DNA of 64,000 nucleotides from an uncultured Polaribacter sp. (lineage in GTDB: Bacteria; Bacteroidota; Bacteroidia; Flavobacteriales; Flavobacteriaceae), in NCBI RefSeq assembly GCF_947495205.1, contig NZ_CANLXV010000002.1:124001-188000 (forward strand), given 5' to 3'. Position numbers and translations under genes: made by a program. The notes below the pieces were generated by a model, which saw nothing but the letters and a program-made list of their open reading frames with translations, made no database searches and was not told the origin of the DNA. Numbering within the stretch: position 1 is the stretch's first letter; each line of letters begins with the position of its first letter. This document shows positions 8,838 through 16,871 of the stretch, in pieces.

Positions 8838-8874
8838 AAAAAAATCTATTATTTTTTAATGATAGATTTTTTTT
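8838..8874 (+). terminator. Rho-independent terminator after the HMA gene
   Basis: Stem AAAAATCTAT (8840-8849) with ATAGATTTTT (8862-8871) and a 12-base loop, followed by a T-run. AT-rich but near perfect; it closes the HYC_CC_PP/TonB/HMA unit. Confidence 0.6.
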
Positions 8875-8888
8875 GCTAATAATTAATA

Positions 8889-8931
8889 TTTACGCTGATA
8901 TATAAAGTTTGTTGCGTTGATTCAGCGTAAA
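8889..8931. repeat. Perfect 10-bp inverted repeat near the accessory-region border
   Basis: TTTACGCTGA (8889-8898) and TCAGCGTAAA (8922-8931) are exact reverse complements around 23 bases containing GTTGCGTTGA. There is no T-run, so it is not a normal terminator. It lies between the terminator of the metal locus and the left repeat of the yefM-yoeB module, where an integration or mobile-element remnant is plausible. Confidence 0.5.
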
Positions 8932-9009
8932 CTTGCTGCATATTTATTGAATTAAAAGTGTGCGAGAATTTTCAAAAACAAGCAATTAATAGCAATAAAA
9001 TTTATACGG

Positions 9010-9024
9010 TGTTGCCAGCAGTAC
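9010..9024 (+). repeat. Left inverted repeat flanking yefM-yoeB
   Basis: TGTTGCCAGCAGTAC lies directly after the yoeB stop. It matches 13 of 15 bases of the reverse complement of 9604-9618, on the far side of yefM. The pair encloses just the toxin-antitoxin module. Confidence 0.5.
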
Positions 9025-9029
9025 TTTTT

Positions 9030-9287
9030 TTAGTCGTAATGAAATTTACATTTCGCAATTAATATTTCTCCTTCTCTATATTGGTAAATCAATCTATGCT
9101 CGCTATCAATTCGTCTTGACCAAAATCCTGCATATTTATGTTTTAGCGGTTCAGGTTTACCAATTCCATCAAAAGGGTTTCGAGCGATGTCTTTTAGGAG
9201 TTCATTTATTTTTTTCAATTTTTTCTTGTCTGTTTTTTGCCAATACAAATAATCCTCCCAAGATTCGTCAACGAATGTATATTTCAT
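9030..9287 (-). CDS. yoeB: YoeB, type II toxin, ribosome-dependent mRNA interferase
   Basis: 85 residues, the exact family size. It matches Txe/YoeB throughout: WEDYLYWQKTDKKKLKKINELLKDI, NPFDGIGKPEPLKH, WSRRIDSEHRLIYQ and the C-terminal KFHYD. The catalytic set of E. coli YoeB is conserved (Glu in GKPEP, Arg in EHRLIY, His83, Tyr84), so it should be active, cleaving mRNA in the ribosomal A site. It follows yefM with one base between stop and start, the usual toxin-second order. Confidence 0.95.
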   Translation of the reverse strand: MKYTFVDESWEDYLYWQKTDKKKLKKINELLKDIARNPFDGIGKPEPLKHKYAGFWSRRIDSEHRLIYQYREGEILIAKCKFHYD

Positions 9288-9288
9288 T

Positions 9289-9543
9289 TTAATTTTCGAT
9301 TAGATCTTTGTTGAAAGTTGTTCCGCTTTTTAACTTGTCAATTGCAGAATCTAATCTTAGTTCATTTTTTCGGGAAGAAAGTTCGTGATTTGTAGCTATT
9401 AAAGAATTGTATTCATCTAATGACATAACTACAATTCCAGATTTTTTTCCTCGGTTTATAATTAAAGTCTCAAAGTTGTTTGTTACTCTATCCAAGTACC
9501 TTTTAATATCCTTTCTAAAGTCAGAAACTGTCGTAATTTGCAT
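9289..9543 (-). CDS. yefM: YefM/Phd-type antitoxin
   Basis: 84 residues from the ATG at 9543, starting MQITTVSDFRKDIKRYLDRV, the N-terminal DNA-binding half of the YefM/Phd fold, with MSLDEYNSLIATNHELS in the middle and a toxin-binding tail. A longer frame from 9603 would add 20 unlike residues and run through the operator, so it is rejected. It neutralises YoeB and probably represses the operon through the TGTACA site just upstream. Confidence 0.93.
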   Translation of the reverse strand: MQITTVSDFRKDIKRYLDRVTNNFETLIINRGKKSGIVVMSLDEYNSLIATNHELSSRKNELRLDSAIDKLKSGTTFNKDLIEN

Positions 9544-9560
9544 AATATCACATTTTATAA

Positions 9561-9580
9561 AGTACAAATATATGTACAAA
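9561..9580 (-). promoter_or_regulatory. Putative YefM operator with GTAC half-sites
   Basis: Two GTAC cores, AGTACA (9561-9566) and TGTACA (9573-9578), lie 12 bp apart centre to centre, 18-35 bases before the yefM ATG. E. coli YefM recognises palindromes with a TGTACA core, so autorepression here is a reasonable inference. A TATATTTG -7-like element (9565-9572) overlaps the sites. Confidence 0.5.
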
Positions 9581-9603
9581 ATTTGACATACATTTTTTTT
9601 CAT

Positions 9604-9618
9604 GTATTACTGGCAACA
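9604..9618 (-). repeat. Right inverted repeat flanking yefM-yoeB
   Basis: Read on the minus strand, TGTTGCCAGTAATAC, 13 of 15 bases identical to the left copy at 9010-9024. Confidence 0.5.
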
Positions 9619-9640
9619 TCTGATAACTTCAAACATAATA

Positions 9641-10111
9641 CTACACTAAAATATGTTTTATAATTTTTAAATGATGCGTTGTATGTATATTTAAAAAAGT
9701 TAGTACTCTTTGTTTATTTACATTACCAAATAAAGGATGTTTAAAAAAAGCGTTTTTATCTAATAGTTCTATTTGTTGCAGCTGCTTTTTAGCCAATGCT
9801 AATTGATGAATTAAATCTTCATTCAAAATAATTTCTGGCGGTTTTACATGTTTTGGAGCTTTAGCTTTTCCTCTTGGAAAAATTTGTAAAGCAAACAATA
9901 ACTTACCTAAAAGCTTAAAATTATCTTCATACTCATCTGGATTAGATTTTTGCATAGTGCTTATAACTGCATTTATAACCTTTAGACTGTGGTCTATGTG
10001 CCAACCTACATTTACTTTAGAAATCTTTAAATTTATACTTTCTTTTTGTAGCAAATAAGTTTCTAACAGCACTATTTTAGCCTCTAAAGTTTCTGTTTTT
10101 AATTTACTCAT
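9641..10111 (-). CDS. DinB-superfamily protein (DUF1569-like)
   Basis: A 156-residue cytosolic four-helix-bundle protein. The histidines expected of a DinB-type metal site are visible: VGWHIDHSLKVI, HPLFGNV and IHTTHHLKIIKHIL at the C-terminus. The FPRGKAKAPKHVKPP loop is typical of DUF1569. Members are linked to metal-dependent thiol chemistry, but no reaction is known for this branch. It lies 36 bases after the endonuclease gene and could share its transcript. Confidence 0.75.
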   Translation of the reverse strand: MSKLKTETLEAKIVLLETYLLQKESINLKISKVNVGWHIDHSLKVINAVISTMQKSNPDEYEDNFKLLGKLLFALQIFPRGKAKAPKHVKPPEIILNEDLIHQLALAKKQLQQIELLDKNAFFKHPLFGNVNKQRVLTFLNIHTTHHLKIIKHILV

Positions 10112-10147
10112 TGCATTTTGTTTTGTCTTATAAAGTTTGGTAAACTA

Positions 10148-10954
10148 TTAAAAACTCCAATTTTTATAAGCGTTAGATGCTTCTAGTTTGTTTTCAATTT
10201 GGTCATCTAATTCTGCAAAAAAATCTATACCAGTTAAAGCTTCTATTTTATCTACAGGCACTACAAATTTATACAATGGCAAATGAGATTCTTTGTGTGG
10301 CATTAAAAAAGCCAGTACTTTTATTTTCCCCTTTGTGTTGTCTAATATTATTTTGTAAAACTGATTTGGTACAGCAACGTTTTCGCTACCAATAGTTTTT
10401 AAATTATTTTCTAAAACGCCACCTGTAACTACAAAAACTCCGTTATTTTTCTTTGCCCAATACCGTACTTTTTGTTCTAAACGATTCCAAATACCTGCAT
10501 TAAAACTGTGTTTTTGAGGACTGATGTTACTTGTTAAAAAAGTTTCGTCATGTGCAGTTTTTGTAAAACGCCTGTCTGCTGCAGGACATAAATGCCCTTT
10601 GTCGTAACCAGATTTTTTATAATTACGCCAATGTGCTGCCTTTGTTTTTACGGCATTATCAATCTCAAAATAAGGGCGTTTGTAATTTGTGCGGCTTAAA
10701 TGATTTGCTTTTAACTCATAAGCTACCCATTCTGCTTGCTCGTGTTTTTCGCTATAAGAAAGCGAATAGTTTTGATGATGCACAACTTGATTGGTAGTAC
10801 TTGTTGGTAAGAAATATTGGTTGGTAGTTTCTTTAACTAGCTTGCCATTTTCTATAGGTACCTTTTCTTCTTTTATTTCTAAAAAATGCTCATAACTGTA
10901 CACTGCAATTAATAGAATAACTGCTAAAATGGACCAAAGTTGTTTCTTTTTCAA
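10148..10954 (-). CDS. Membrane-anchored DNA/RNA non-specific endonuclease
   Basis: An EndA/NUC1-type nuclease of about 268 residues: an N-terminal membrane anchor (WSILAVILLIAVYSY) and a beta-beta-alpha-metal nuclease domain with YDKGHLCPAADRRF, the DRGH-type motif with Lys for Arg and the catalytic His; SNISPQKHSFNAGIWNRLE follows. It should act outside the inner membrane in nutrient or DNA scavenging. I prefer the TTG start at 10954 (MKKKQLWS...) because a TACCTTTG -7 element occupies 10979-10986 and overlaps the longest possible start (10981). Confidence 0.88.
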   Translation of the reverse strand: MKKKQLWSILAVILLIAVYSYEHFLEIKEEKVPIENGKLVKETTNQYFLPTSTTNQVVHHQNYSLSYSEKHEQAEWVAYELKANHLSRTNYKRPYFEIDNAVKTKAAHWRNYKKSGYDKGHLCPAADRRFTKTAHDETFLTSNISPQKHSFNAGIWNRLEQKVRYWAKKNNGVFVVTGGVLENNLKTIGSENVAVPNQFYKIILDNTKGKIKVLAFLMPHKESHLPLYKFVVPVDKIEALTGIDFFAELDDQIENKLEASNAYKNWSF

Positions 10955-11079
10955 GATGATTTTTATTTTTAATAACTGCAAAGGTATGAAAGAAACAAAC
11001 AGTAATTGATTAAAAGATTTTGATACAAATTTGATGAAAATTAAAGTGGATTTAGAAGTAAGTCTATTTTTTTTATTTG

Positions 11080-11817
11080 TTAGACAACTTCAAGTTCAGG
11101 ATATTCATTCCATTCTTCTCCTTGTAACAACCTTCCATTTGCCTTTTTACTTCTCCTAACATTATCTGCACCCCAAGTCCCCCATTGTTTAAAGAAAAAA
11201 GCTACATTTTGTTTTTGACACTGGTTTTTTATATTTATGGCCCAAGTTGACTTCATTGGTCTTGCCTTGTTACCACTTTCTCCACCAACAATTGCCCAAT
11301 GGATATTAGATAAATCTAATTCTCCTAAATCTTCTAGTAAAGGCTCTAATGAAAGGAAACGAATAGCTGCATCAATATTTCTTAAAACATCAATTCTATT
11401 TTTAGATTTTTGATTTTCTACAGTTACTCCTAACCAAACATTATTAGGAGATTTCTTATCTTTAAAATAATCTGCTAAAATATCTTCTCTTTTGGTAAGT
11501 ATTTGATATTCGTGTCTTGGTGTTTGCTCCATAACCTTGAAAACTTTATCTAAATATTCGTAAGGCATTTCTTCGTGAAATAAATCACTCATAGAATTTA
11601 CAAAAAAACGAGTTGGTTTTTTTATTTTATAAGGTTGATTTAATCTTTCTGGCATTAACGAAAATTCAAAACCATTATCATATCCAGGAGTTCCCATTGC
11701 TTTTAATCTAAAAGACATTGTTTCTGCATAACAATTTTTACATCCAGCAGAAACCTTTGTACAACCTGTGCTAGGATTCCAGGTTGCTTCTGTCCATTCT
11801 ATTTTAGTTTTTTTCAT
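11080..11817 (-). CDS. DUF5131 (phage Gp37/Gp68-like) three-Cys-motif protein
   Basis: 245 residues. The diagnostic N-terminus has Cys19, Cys26 and Cys29 (TGCTKVSAGCKNCYAE, a CX6CX2C pattern). Further conserved pieces are FVNSMSDLFHEEMPYEYLDKV, NVWLGVTVENQ, SLEPLLEDLG and WAIVGGESGNKARPM. The family is distantly radical-SAM-like and was first named from mycobacteriophage genes; its reaction is unknown. It starts two bases after the tcmP stop, so the two are one transcript, as usual for this pair. Confidence 0.9.
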   Translation of the reverse strand: MKKTKIEWTEATWNPSTGCTKVSAGCKNCYAETMSFRLKAMGTPGYDNGFEFSLMPERLNQPYKIKKPTRFFVNSMSDLFHEEMPYEYLDKVFKVMEQTPRHEYQILTKREDILADYFKDKKSPNNVWLGVTVENQKSKNRIDVLRNIDAAIRFLSLEPLLEDLGELDLSNIHWAIVGGESGNKARPMKSTWAINIKNQCQKQNVAFFFKQWGTWGADNVRRSKKANGRLLQGEEWNEYPELEVV

Positions 11818-11819
11818 AA

Positions 11820-12971
11820 TTATTGATTTAATAAATAGAAAACTTTTTTCTTTGGTGGATTTTTATAATTTTCATATTTCAAATAATATCCATTTCCAGG
11901 TACTTTTTTACCATTTTCATTTAGAACTTGCAACCTACCAATATCTCTAAAAGGTTTTAAAACTTCTTTTGTATGTCTTGGCAAATATCCTTTTTTTAAA
12001 CCAAACATATATATATCCCCATTAGTTTTGTTTCCTTCTTGGAGAAATTTATCCAAATCATAAGGGTATTTTGAAATCTCAACATTACTTTCAAAAAGCG
12101 ACTTTTGACTTTCAATTCTTTTGCTAAAACCCCTTCCTTGTTCTGTATCTATTTTCCATTTAGCTTCTAACATTTTTTCAAAACCTAGTGCATTTGGAGT
12201 AAAGAAAAACAATCCGTAGTAATTACTCTTTTCTTTTTCCAATAAAAAAGTATCTACAAAGCATTTCGTTTTTATAATAAAAGCTTCTTTAAGTTTATTG
12301 GTAAAATCAAAAATAGAATTAAATTTTTTTTCTTTTCCATCAAAAGAATCATGTAAGAAAGAACGGAGTGCATTTCCTCCTTTAAACTCTTTATCATAAC
12401 TCTTTCTTGCAAACCTATACATATCAAACAATGGTAGAAAAAGAATTACTTCTGCATTTCCTAAACTTAAAAGTGCTGTAATTTGATTAATACTAATTTC
12501 CTTATAACCATGTGGATCTATGAATATTAAATGTTTATGTCTTTTATAATTCTTTATATTTTTAAGAACTAATGGTCCAATATTTAAATAATTTTCATTT
12601 GAAAAGTGAATATTTACATTGTTTGGTGTAAATATTTCCTCTGATAAAGATTTAACTCTTTCAATTTTTAACTTATCAACTTCAATATCAGAATTGCCAT
12701 TATCATTTAATATAACATCTATATCAGGACAAGAGTTTTTATTTGAAAAATAATGACTTTTTATTGTTCTCAAAATTACTAAAGGACTTCCCTCATTGTC
12801 ATCATCGTACTTTCCTTCACCACAAAATAAATCATAAATATAAATACCCTCATAATAATCAACTCTTGATATTATATTGAGATAAGTTGATAAATAAGTT
12901 TTTAATAGTTCAACTTTTGCCCTTGAATGTTCTAATAAAACATCTTTCGTACTTGAAGATTTCTTTTTCAT
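11820..12971 (-). CDS. tcmP: TcmP, three-Cys-motif partner protein
   Basis: 383 residues. The N-terminal half looks like a Rossmann methyltransferase-type fold: IYIYDLFCGEGKY with GSPLVIL, an acidic strand end DVILNDN, and HLIFIDPHGYKEI in the place of the catalytic DPP-type loop. The C-terminal part has a winged-helix look. TcmP proteins are defined by their neighbourhood with DUF5131, which is the case here. The substrate is unknown; a nucleic-acid modification or repair role is often suspected. Longer than the shortest members. Confidence 0.85.
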   Translation of the reverse strand: MKKKSSSTKDVLLEHSRAKVELLKTYLSTYLNIISRVDYYEGIYIYDLFCGEGKYDDDNEGSPLVILRTIKSHYFSNKNSCPDIDVILNDNGNSDIEVDKLKIERVKSLSEEIFTPNNVNIHFSNENYLNIGPLVLKNIKNYKRHKHLIFIDPHGYKEISINQITALLSLGNAEVILFLPLFDMYRFARKSYDKEFKGGNALRSFLHDSFDGKEKKFNSIFDFTNKLKEAFIIKTKCFVDTFLLEKEKSNYYGLFFFTPNALGFEKMLEAKWKIDTEQGRGFSKRIESQKSLFESNVEISKYPYDLDKFLQEGNKTNGDIYMFGLKKGYLPRHTKEVLKPFRDIGRLQVLNENGKKVPGNGYYLKYENYKNPPKKKVFYLLNQ

Positions 12972-13024
12972 AAACTTTTTTTTGATTAAAAGTAAGAAAA
13001 AAAATTAAAACTATCTAACTCGCG

Positions 13025-13077
13025 TTAAGGATAGAAACGACATCCTTTTTTCTTTTTCAGAAAAAAGATATAGTGGA
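13025..13077 (+). repeat. Intergenic repeat, copy 1
   Basis: A 36-base core (13042-13077) is identical to 17978-18013, and the identity extends to GAAACGRCATCC upstream with one mismatch. It contains a hairpin, CTTTTTTC with GAAAAAAG around TTTTTCA, then ATATAGTGGA. It lies just upstream of the tcmP start, in a region without genes. Confidence 0.7.
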
Positions 13078-13100
13078 TAGCCTGTTAAAACGCCCAAATA

Positions 13101-13132
13101 AAAAACCTTCCCAAATTAATGGAAAGGTTTTT
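13101..13132 (-). terminator. Terminator after ahcY
   Basis: AAAAACCTTCC (13101-13111) pairs with GGAAAGGTTTTT (13121-13132) with one bulged base and A/T runs on both sides. It lies about 110 bases past the ahcY stop. The remaining bases of 12972-13240 hold copy 1 of the intergenic repeat and nothing else recognisable. Confidence 0.55.
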
Positions 13133-13240
13133 AAGTTTTATGAGATTTCTCAATCGCCTAAAAAGGCTCATTTCGAAATGACATTTAGCTTTTAAATTTA
13201 AGTTGCTACTACTAACTAACAACAAAAACCAAAAGCTAAA

Positions 13241-14548
13241 TTAATATCTATAATGTTCTGGCTTGTATGGGCCTTCTTGCGTTACACCAATGTATGCTGC
13301 TTGGTCTTGGCTTAATTCTGTTAATTCTACACCAATTTTTGCCAAGTGTAATTTTGCTACTTTTTCATCTAAATGTTTTGGTAACATATACACTTCATTT
13401 TTATAAGCATCTGCATTGTTCCAAAGTTCTATTTGTGCCAAAGTTTGGTTTGTAAATGAGTTAGACATCACAAAACTTGGGTGCCCTGTTGCACAACCTA
13501 AATTTACCAAACGGCCTTCTGCTAATAAAATAATATCTTTTCCGTTGATGTTATATTTATCTACTTGTGGCTTAATTTCTACTTTTTCGCTATTATTATT
13601 TAAGTAAGGTACATCTATTTCATTGTCAAAATGACCAATGTTTGCAACAATTACTTTGTCTTTCATTGCCTCAAAATGTTCTCCTCTAACAATACCTTTA
13701 TTACCTGTTGTAGTAATTACAATATCTGCATTACCTACTACAGTTTCTAATTTCTTAACTTCAAAACCGTCCATTGCTGCTTGTAAGGCACAAATTGGGT
13801 CTATTTCTGTAACGGTTACAATAGAACCTGCTCCTTTAAAAGAAGCTGCTGTTCCTTTACCAACGTCTCCATAACCACAAACTACTACTCTTTTACCTGC
13901 TAACATAATATCTGTTGCTCTACGAATTGCATCTACTGCAGATTCTTTACAACCATATTTATTATCGAATTTAGATTTTGTAACAGAATCGTTAATGTTA
14001 ATTGCTGGCATTGGTAATGTTCCGTTTTTTACTCTTTCGTATAATCTGTGAACACCTGTTGTAGTTTCTTCTGACAAACCATTGATTCCTGCTGCCAATT
14101 CTGGATATCTGTCTAAAACCATATTGGTTAAATCTCCACCATCATCTAAAATCATATTTAATGGTTTTTTGTCTTCACCAAAAAACAAGGTTTGCTCTAT
14201 ACACCAATCAAATTCTTCTTCGTTCATTCCTTTCCAAGCATAAACTGGTGTTCCTGTTGCAGCAATTGCAGCAGCAGCTTGGTCTTGTGTAGAAAAAATA
14301 TTACAAGAACTCCAAGTAACCTCTGCACCTAAAGCTTGTAAAGTTTCTATTAAAACTGCTGTTTGAATAGTCATGTGCAAACAACCTGCAATTCTTGCAC
14401 CTTTTAAAGGTTGGCTGTCTCCATACTCTTCTCTTAAACTCATTAATCCTGGCATTTCTGCTTCTGCCAATTCTATTTCTTTTCTACCCCAATCTGCTAA
14501 AGAAATATCTTTAACTTTAAACGGTACGTAAGCTGTTTTTGTGCTCAT
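13241..14548 (-). CDS. ahcY: Adenosylhomocysteinase (SAH hydrolase)
   Basis: 435 residues from the ATG at 14548 ([21 protein letters not shown]). It reversibly hydrolyses S-adenosylhomocysteine to adenosine and homocysteine, using bound NAD. The NAD-binding stretch [18 protein letters not shown], the catalytic region [17 protein letters not shown] and the C-terminal [10 protein letters not shown] are all present. A frame six codons longer is possible but unlike the family. A TACCTTTG -7 element (14583-14590) lies upstream without a clear TTG partner. Confidence 0.96.
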   Translation of the reverse strand: MSTKTAYVPFKVKDISLADWGRKEIELAEAEMPGLMSLREEYGDSQPLKGARIAGCLHMTIQTAVLIETLQALGAEVTWSSCNIFSTQDQAAAAIAATGTPVYAWKGMNEEEFDWCIEQTLFFGEDKKPLNMILDDGGDLTNMVLDRYPELAAGINGLSEETTTGVHRLYERVKNGTLPMPAININDSVTKSKFDNKYGCKESAVDAIRRATDIMLAGKRVVVCGYGDVGKGTAASFKGAGSIVTVTEIDPICALQAAMDGFEVKKLETVVGNADIVITTTGNKGIVRGEHFEAMKDKVIVANIGHFDNEIDVPYLNNNSEKVEIKPQVDKYNINGKDIILLAEGRLVNLGCATGHPSFVMSNSFTNQTLAQIELWNNADAYKNEVYMLPKHLDEKVAKLHLAKIGVELTELSQDQAAYIGVTQEGPYKPEHYRY

Positions 14549-14610
14549 ATTTTGTATATTTATCAACTATTTTTTGCGACTGCAAAGGTACAACATACAT
14601 TTTAAATTCT

Positions 14611-15237
14611 ATGGCTCTTTACAAAACATTAACGGTAAATAACACAACTAAAGTACTGATTTGGAAGATTGAAGAAACAATTATTGATTTACAGCAAGAC
14701 ACTGCTTTAACAGAAACGAGCACAGCACGTTTACAATCTATGAAATCTGAGTTACACCAGAAAGGTTTTTTAAGCATTAGACACTTGCTAAAAAAAATGG
14801 GTTATACAGATTCTGATTTGGTTTATGATGAGTTTGGTAAACCTCATTTAAAAGATGGTAAATTTATTTCCATTACCCACTCTTTTACATTTACTGCCAT
14901 TATTATTTCTGACAATTTACCTGTTGGTATTGATATTGAAATGCAACGCGATAAAATTCTAAAAATAGCACACAAATTTACACCTATACAAGAGTACAAC
15001 ACTATTGCTAATGTAACTGCTAAAATTAGTAAATTAACTATTGTTTGGGGCGGAAAAGAGAGTTTGTATAAAATTTACGGCAAAAAGAAACTTCGTTTTT
15101 TAGAACATATTTTTATTGAAAATTTTAGGTTTGATGATGGTAAAACTACAGGCGAAATTCGTTTTGACGGAGAAACTTTTGCCTATAAAATTCAGTTTTT
15201 AGAGTTTGAAGGTTTTACTTGTGTTTTTGCTTATTAA
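14611..15237 (+). CDS. 4'-phosphopantetheinyl transferase superfamily protein
   Basis: 208 residues from the ATG at 14611; the longer frame would extend into ahcY. The Sfp-type motifs are present: VGIDIEMQRDKI (Mg/CoA site, with GID.E) and VWGGKESLYKIYG (the WxxKE.. motif). It transfers phosphopantetheine from CoA to a Ser of a carrier protein. The small size and single domain fit a house-keeping AcpT/Sfp-like enzyme. It is divergent from ahcY, with 62 bases between the two starts. Confidence 0.88.
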   Translation: MALYKTLTVNNTTKVLIWKIEETIIDLQQDTALTETSTARLQSMKSELHQKGFLSIRHLLKKMGYTDSDLVYDEFGKPHLKDGKFISITHSFTFTAIIISDNLPVGIDIEMQRDKILKIAHKFTPIQEYNTIANVTAKISKLTIVWGGKESLYKIYGKKKLRFLEHIFIENFRFDDGKTTGEIRFDGETFAYKIQFLEFEGFTCVFAY

Positions 15238-15254
15238 TATAAGTTGCAAAGTTT

Positions 15255-15284
15255 TGTCATTGCGAGGAACGAAGCAATCTCTTA
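15255..15284 (+). repeat. Dispersed intergenic repeat (TCATTGCGAGGAACG type)
   Basis: TGTCATTGCGAGGAACGAAG followed by CAATCTCTTA. This word is familiar as a dispersed intergenic repeat in Bacteroidetes and some other bacteria. Only one copy was seen in the window. Confidence 0.55.
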
Positions 15285-15362
15285 CTTTTTTTGATATTAA
15301 AAGAACAGATTACTTAGTAATTCTTCCTAGTAATAACCTAAAGCTTTTGTATTTTCGCAATT

Positions 15363-16085
15363 GTGAATATTTACCAAAACATTTTACAAGCAAAGCAAGA
15401 AGGCAAAAAACTATTAGCTGTTTTAATAGATCCAGAAAAAATAGATTTAAAAAATATTTCTTCTTTTTTTGATAAAGTACACAAATCTATTGCTACACAT
15501 ATTTTTGTTGGTGGCAGCACAGATAAAAATAACGCAACAGAAAATGTTGTAATTGCAATTAAAAAAGCTACAAAACTTCCTGTTATTTTATTTCCTGGTG
15601 ATGTTTCTCAAATTACCCCAAAAGCAGATGGTATTTTATTTTTGAGTTTACTTTCTGGCAGAAATCCGGAATATTTAATTGAACAGCAAATAAAAAGTGT
15701 GCCTTTTTTAAAAAATACTGATTTAGAAATTATACCAACTGGTTATATTTTAGTTGATGGTAAAAAAGAAACTGCCACCCAAAAAGTTAGCAATACAAAA
15801 CCAATTGCCCAAAATAATCTACAACTCATTTTAAACACTGCGTTAGCTGGCAAATTTTCTGGTAAAAAACTCATTTACTTAGAAGCTGGATCTGGAGCCA
15901 CAGTGCCTGTGGAGGCAAGTATTATTACTCTTGTGCAAAAGGAATTATCAATTCCGTTGATTGTTGGTGGTGGAATTCGTTCTAAAAAACAATTAGAAAA
16001 CGCATTTTCTGCTGGCGCAGATTTAGTAGTTATTGGCACTGCTTTTGAGAATGATGAGGATTTTTTTAATCAACTTAAAAAATAG
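15363..16085 (+). CDS. Geranylgeranylglyceryl/heptaprenylglyceryl phosphate synthase
   Basis: A 240-residue TIM-barrel prenyltransferase of the PcrB/GGGPS family, joining a long prenyl diphosphate to sn-glycerol-1-phosphate. Family marks are LLAVLIDPEKIDL at the N-terminus, HIFVGGSTD, LFPGDVSQI, YLEAGSGA and the phosphate-binding LIVGGGIRSKKQLENAFSAGADLVVIGTAFE. Group II enzymes of this family occur in Flavobacteria, but the product and purpose in bacteria are poorly known. The start is a GTG at 15363, which gives the complete first beta strand. Confidence 0.93.
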   Translation: MNIYQNILQAKQEGKKLLAVLIDPEKIDLKNISSFFDKVHKSIATHIFVGGSTDKNNATENVVIAIKKATKLPVILFPGDVSQITPKADGILFLSLLSGRNPEYLIEQQIKSVPFLKNTDLEIIPTGYILVDGKKETATQKVSNTKPIAQNNLQLILNTALAGKFSGKKLIYLEAGSGATVPVEASIITLVQKELSIPLIVGGGIRSKKQLENAFSAGADLVVIGTAFENDEDFFNQLKK

Positions 16086-16177
16086 AATTTATTTGTTCTG
16101 CGTAGGAAGGAATGACAGAACTGATCGAAAAAAAACGCTCTATAACTTTATAATCATTAATTTTAATTCTTAGTTTA

Positions 16178-16209
16178 GATTCTTGCTTTAGTAGGAATTA
16201 CAGAAAAGA
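16178..16209 (+). repeat. Degenerate dispersed repeat (GATTCCTGC...AGGAATGACA type)
   Basis: GATTCTTGCTTTAGTAGGAA, then TTACAGAAAAGA, close to a hairpin-forming word (GATTCCTGC...GCAGGAATGACAG) common between genes in flavobacteria. A shorter fragment, GTAGGAAGGAATGACAGAAC, is at about 16104-16123. Both appear eroded; nothing else was recognised in 16086-16238. Confidence 0.4.
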
Positions 16210-16238
16210 CTACTTTTACAACTTTAAAATGAAACGTA

Positions 16239-16871
16239 ATGTCAGCAATTTTTGATTTTCTATTTGCCCAATACAAAACCTACGAAACTTTAGATATTAC
16301 ACTAGAAATTATTGCTGTAATTTTTGGGTTTTTATCGGTTTGGTTTTCTAAACAAAATAAAATTTGGGTGTTTCCAACAGGCATGATTAGCACTTCTATT
16401 TTTGTGTATTTACTCTTAAAATGGGAACTTTTAGGAGATCTGATGATTAACGGATATTATTTTATAATGAGTGTTTATGGTTGGTATATTTGGACACGTA
16501 AAGTAAATGAAACACATGTTACGCCTATTTCTAAAACAACTTTAAAAGAGAAACAAACTGCTATATTTATATTTATTGCCACTTTAATTTTTGTTTATCT
16601 GGTGTATAATTATTTTAACAAATGGACTTCTTGGGTGGCGTATGTAGATACATTTACTACTGCAATTTTCTTTGTAGGTATGTGGTTAATGGCAAAAAGA
16701 AAAATAGAAAATTGGCTTTTTTGGATTGTTGGAGACCTAATTTCTGTACCTTTATATTTGTATAAAGGATTTACTTTTACAAGTTTTCAATATTTTGGAT
16801 TTACATTTATTGCCGTTTTTGGCTACTTAGCATGGAAAAAACACTTACACAAGACCCAATTAACATCGTAA
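16239..16871 (+). CDS. pnuC: PnuC-type nicotinamide riboside transporter
   Basis: A 210-residue membrane protein with about seven helices, matching the PnuC/SWEET-like fold: VWFSKQNKIWVFPTGMIST, FYFIMSVYGWYIWTRK, WVAYVDTFTTAIFFVGMWLMAKRKIENWLFW and the C-terminal GFTFIAVFGYLAWKK. PnuC moves nicotinamide riboside by facilitated diffusion, which intracellular phosphorylation then traps. The next gene encodes exactly that kinase, overlapping this one by 40 bases, which strongly supports the assignment. Confidence 0.94.
   Translation: MSAIFDFLFAQYKTYETLDITLEIIAVIFGFLSVWFSKQNKIWVFPTGMISTSIFVYLLLKWELLGDLMINGYYFIMSVYGWYIWTRKVNETHVTPISKTTLKEKQTAIFIFIATLIFVYLVYNYFNKWTSWVAYVDTFTTAIFFVGMWLMAKRKIENWLFWIVGDLISVPLYLYKGFTFTSFQYFGFTFIAVFGYLAWKKHLHKTQLTS

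Noticed and set aside
9544..9603. Longer start of yefM
   Set aside because: The added residues do not resemble YefM and cover the likely operator and -7 element.
11080..12971. Prophage, because of the Gp37/Gp68 name
   Set aside because: No structural, lysis or integrase genes nearby; the family is common in chromosomes.
13267..13874. Three open frames opposite ahcY
   Set aside because: Antisense shadows of a well-conserved enzyme.
15206..15472. 88-codon frame overlapping the phosphopantetheinyl transferase and GGGP synthase genes
   Set aside because: It runs through two genes in another frame and includes the dispersed repeat.
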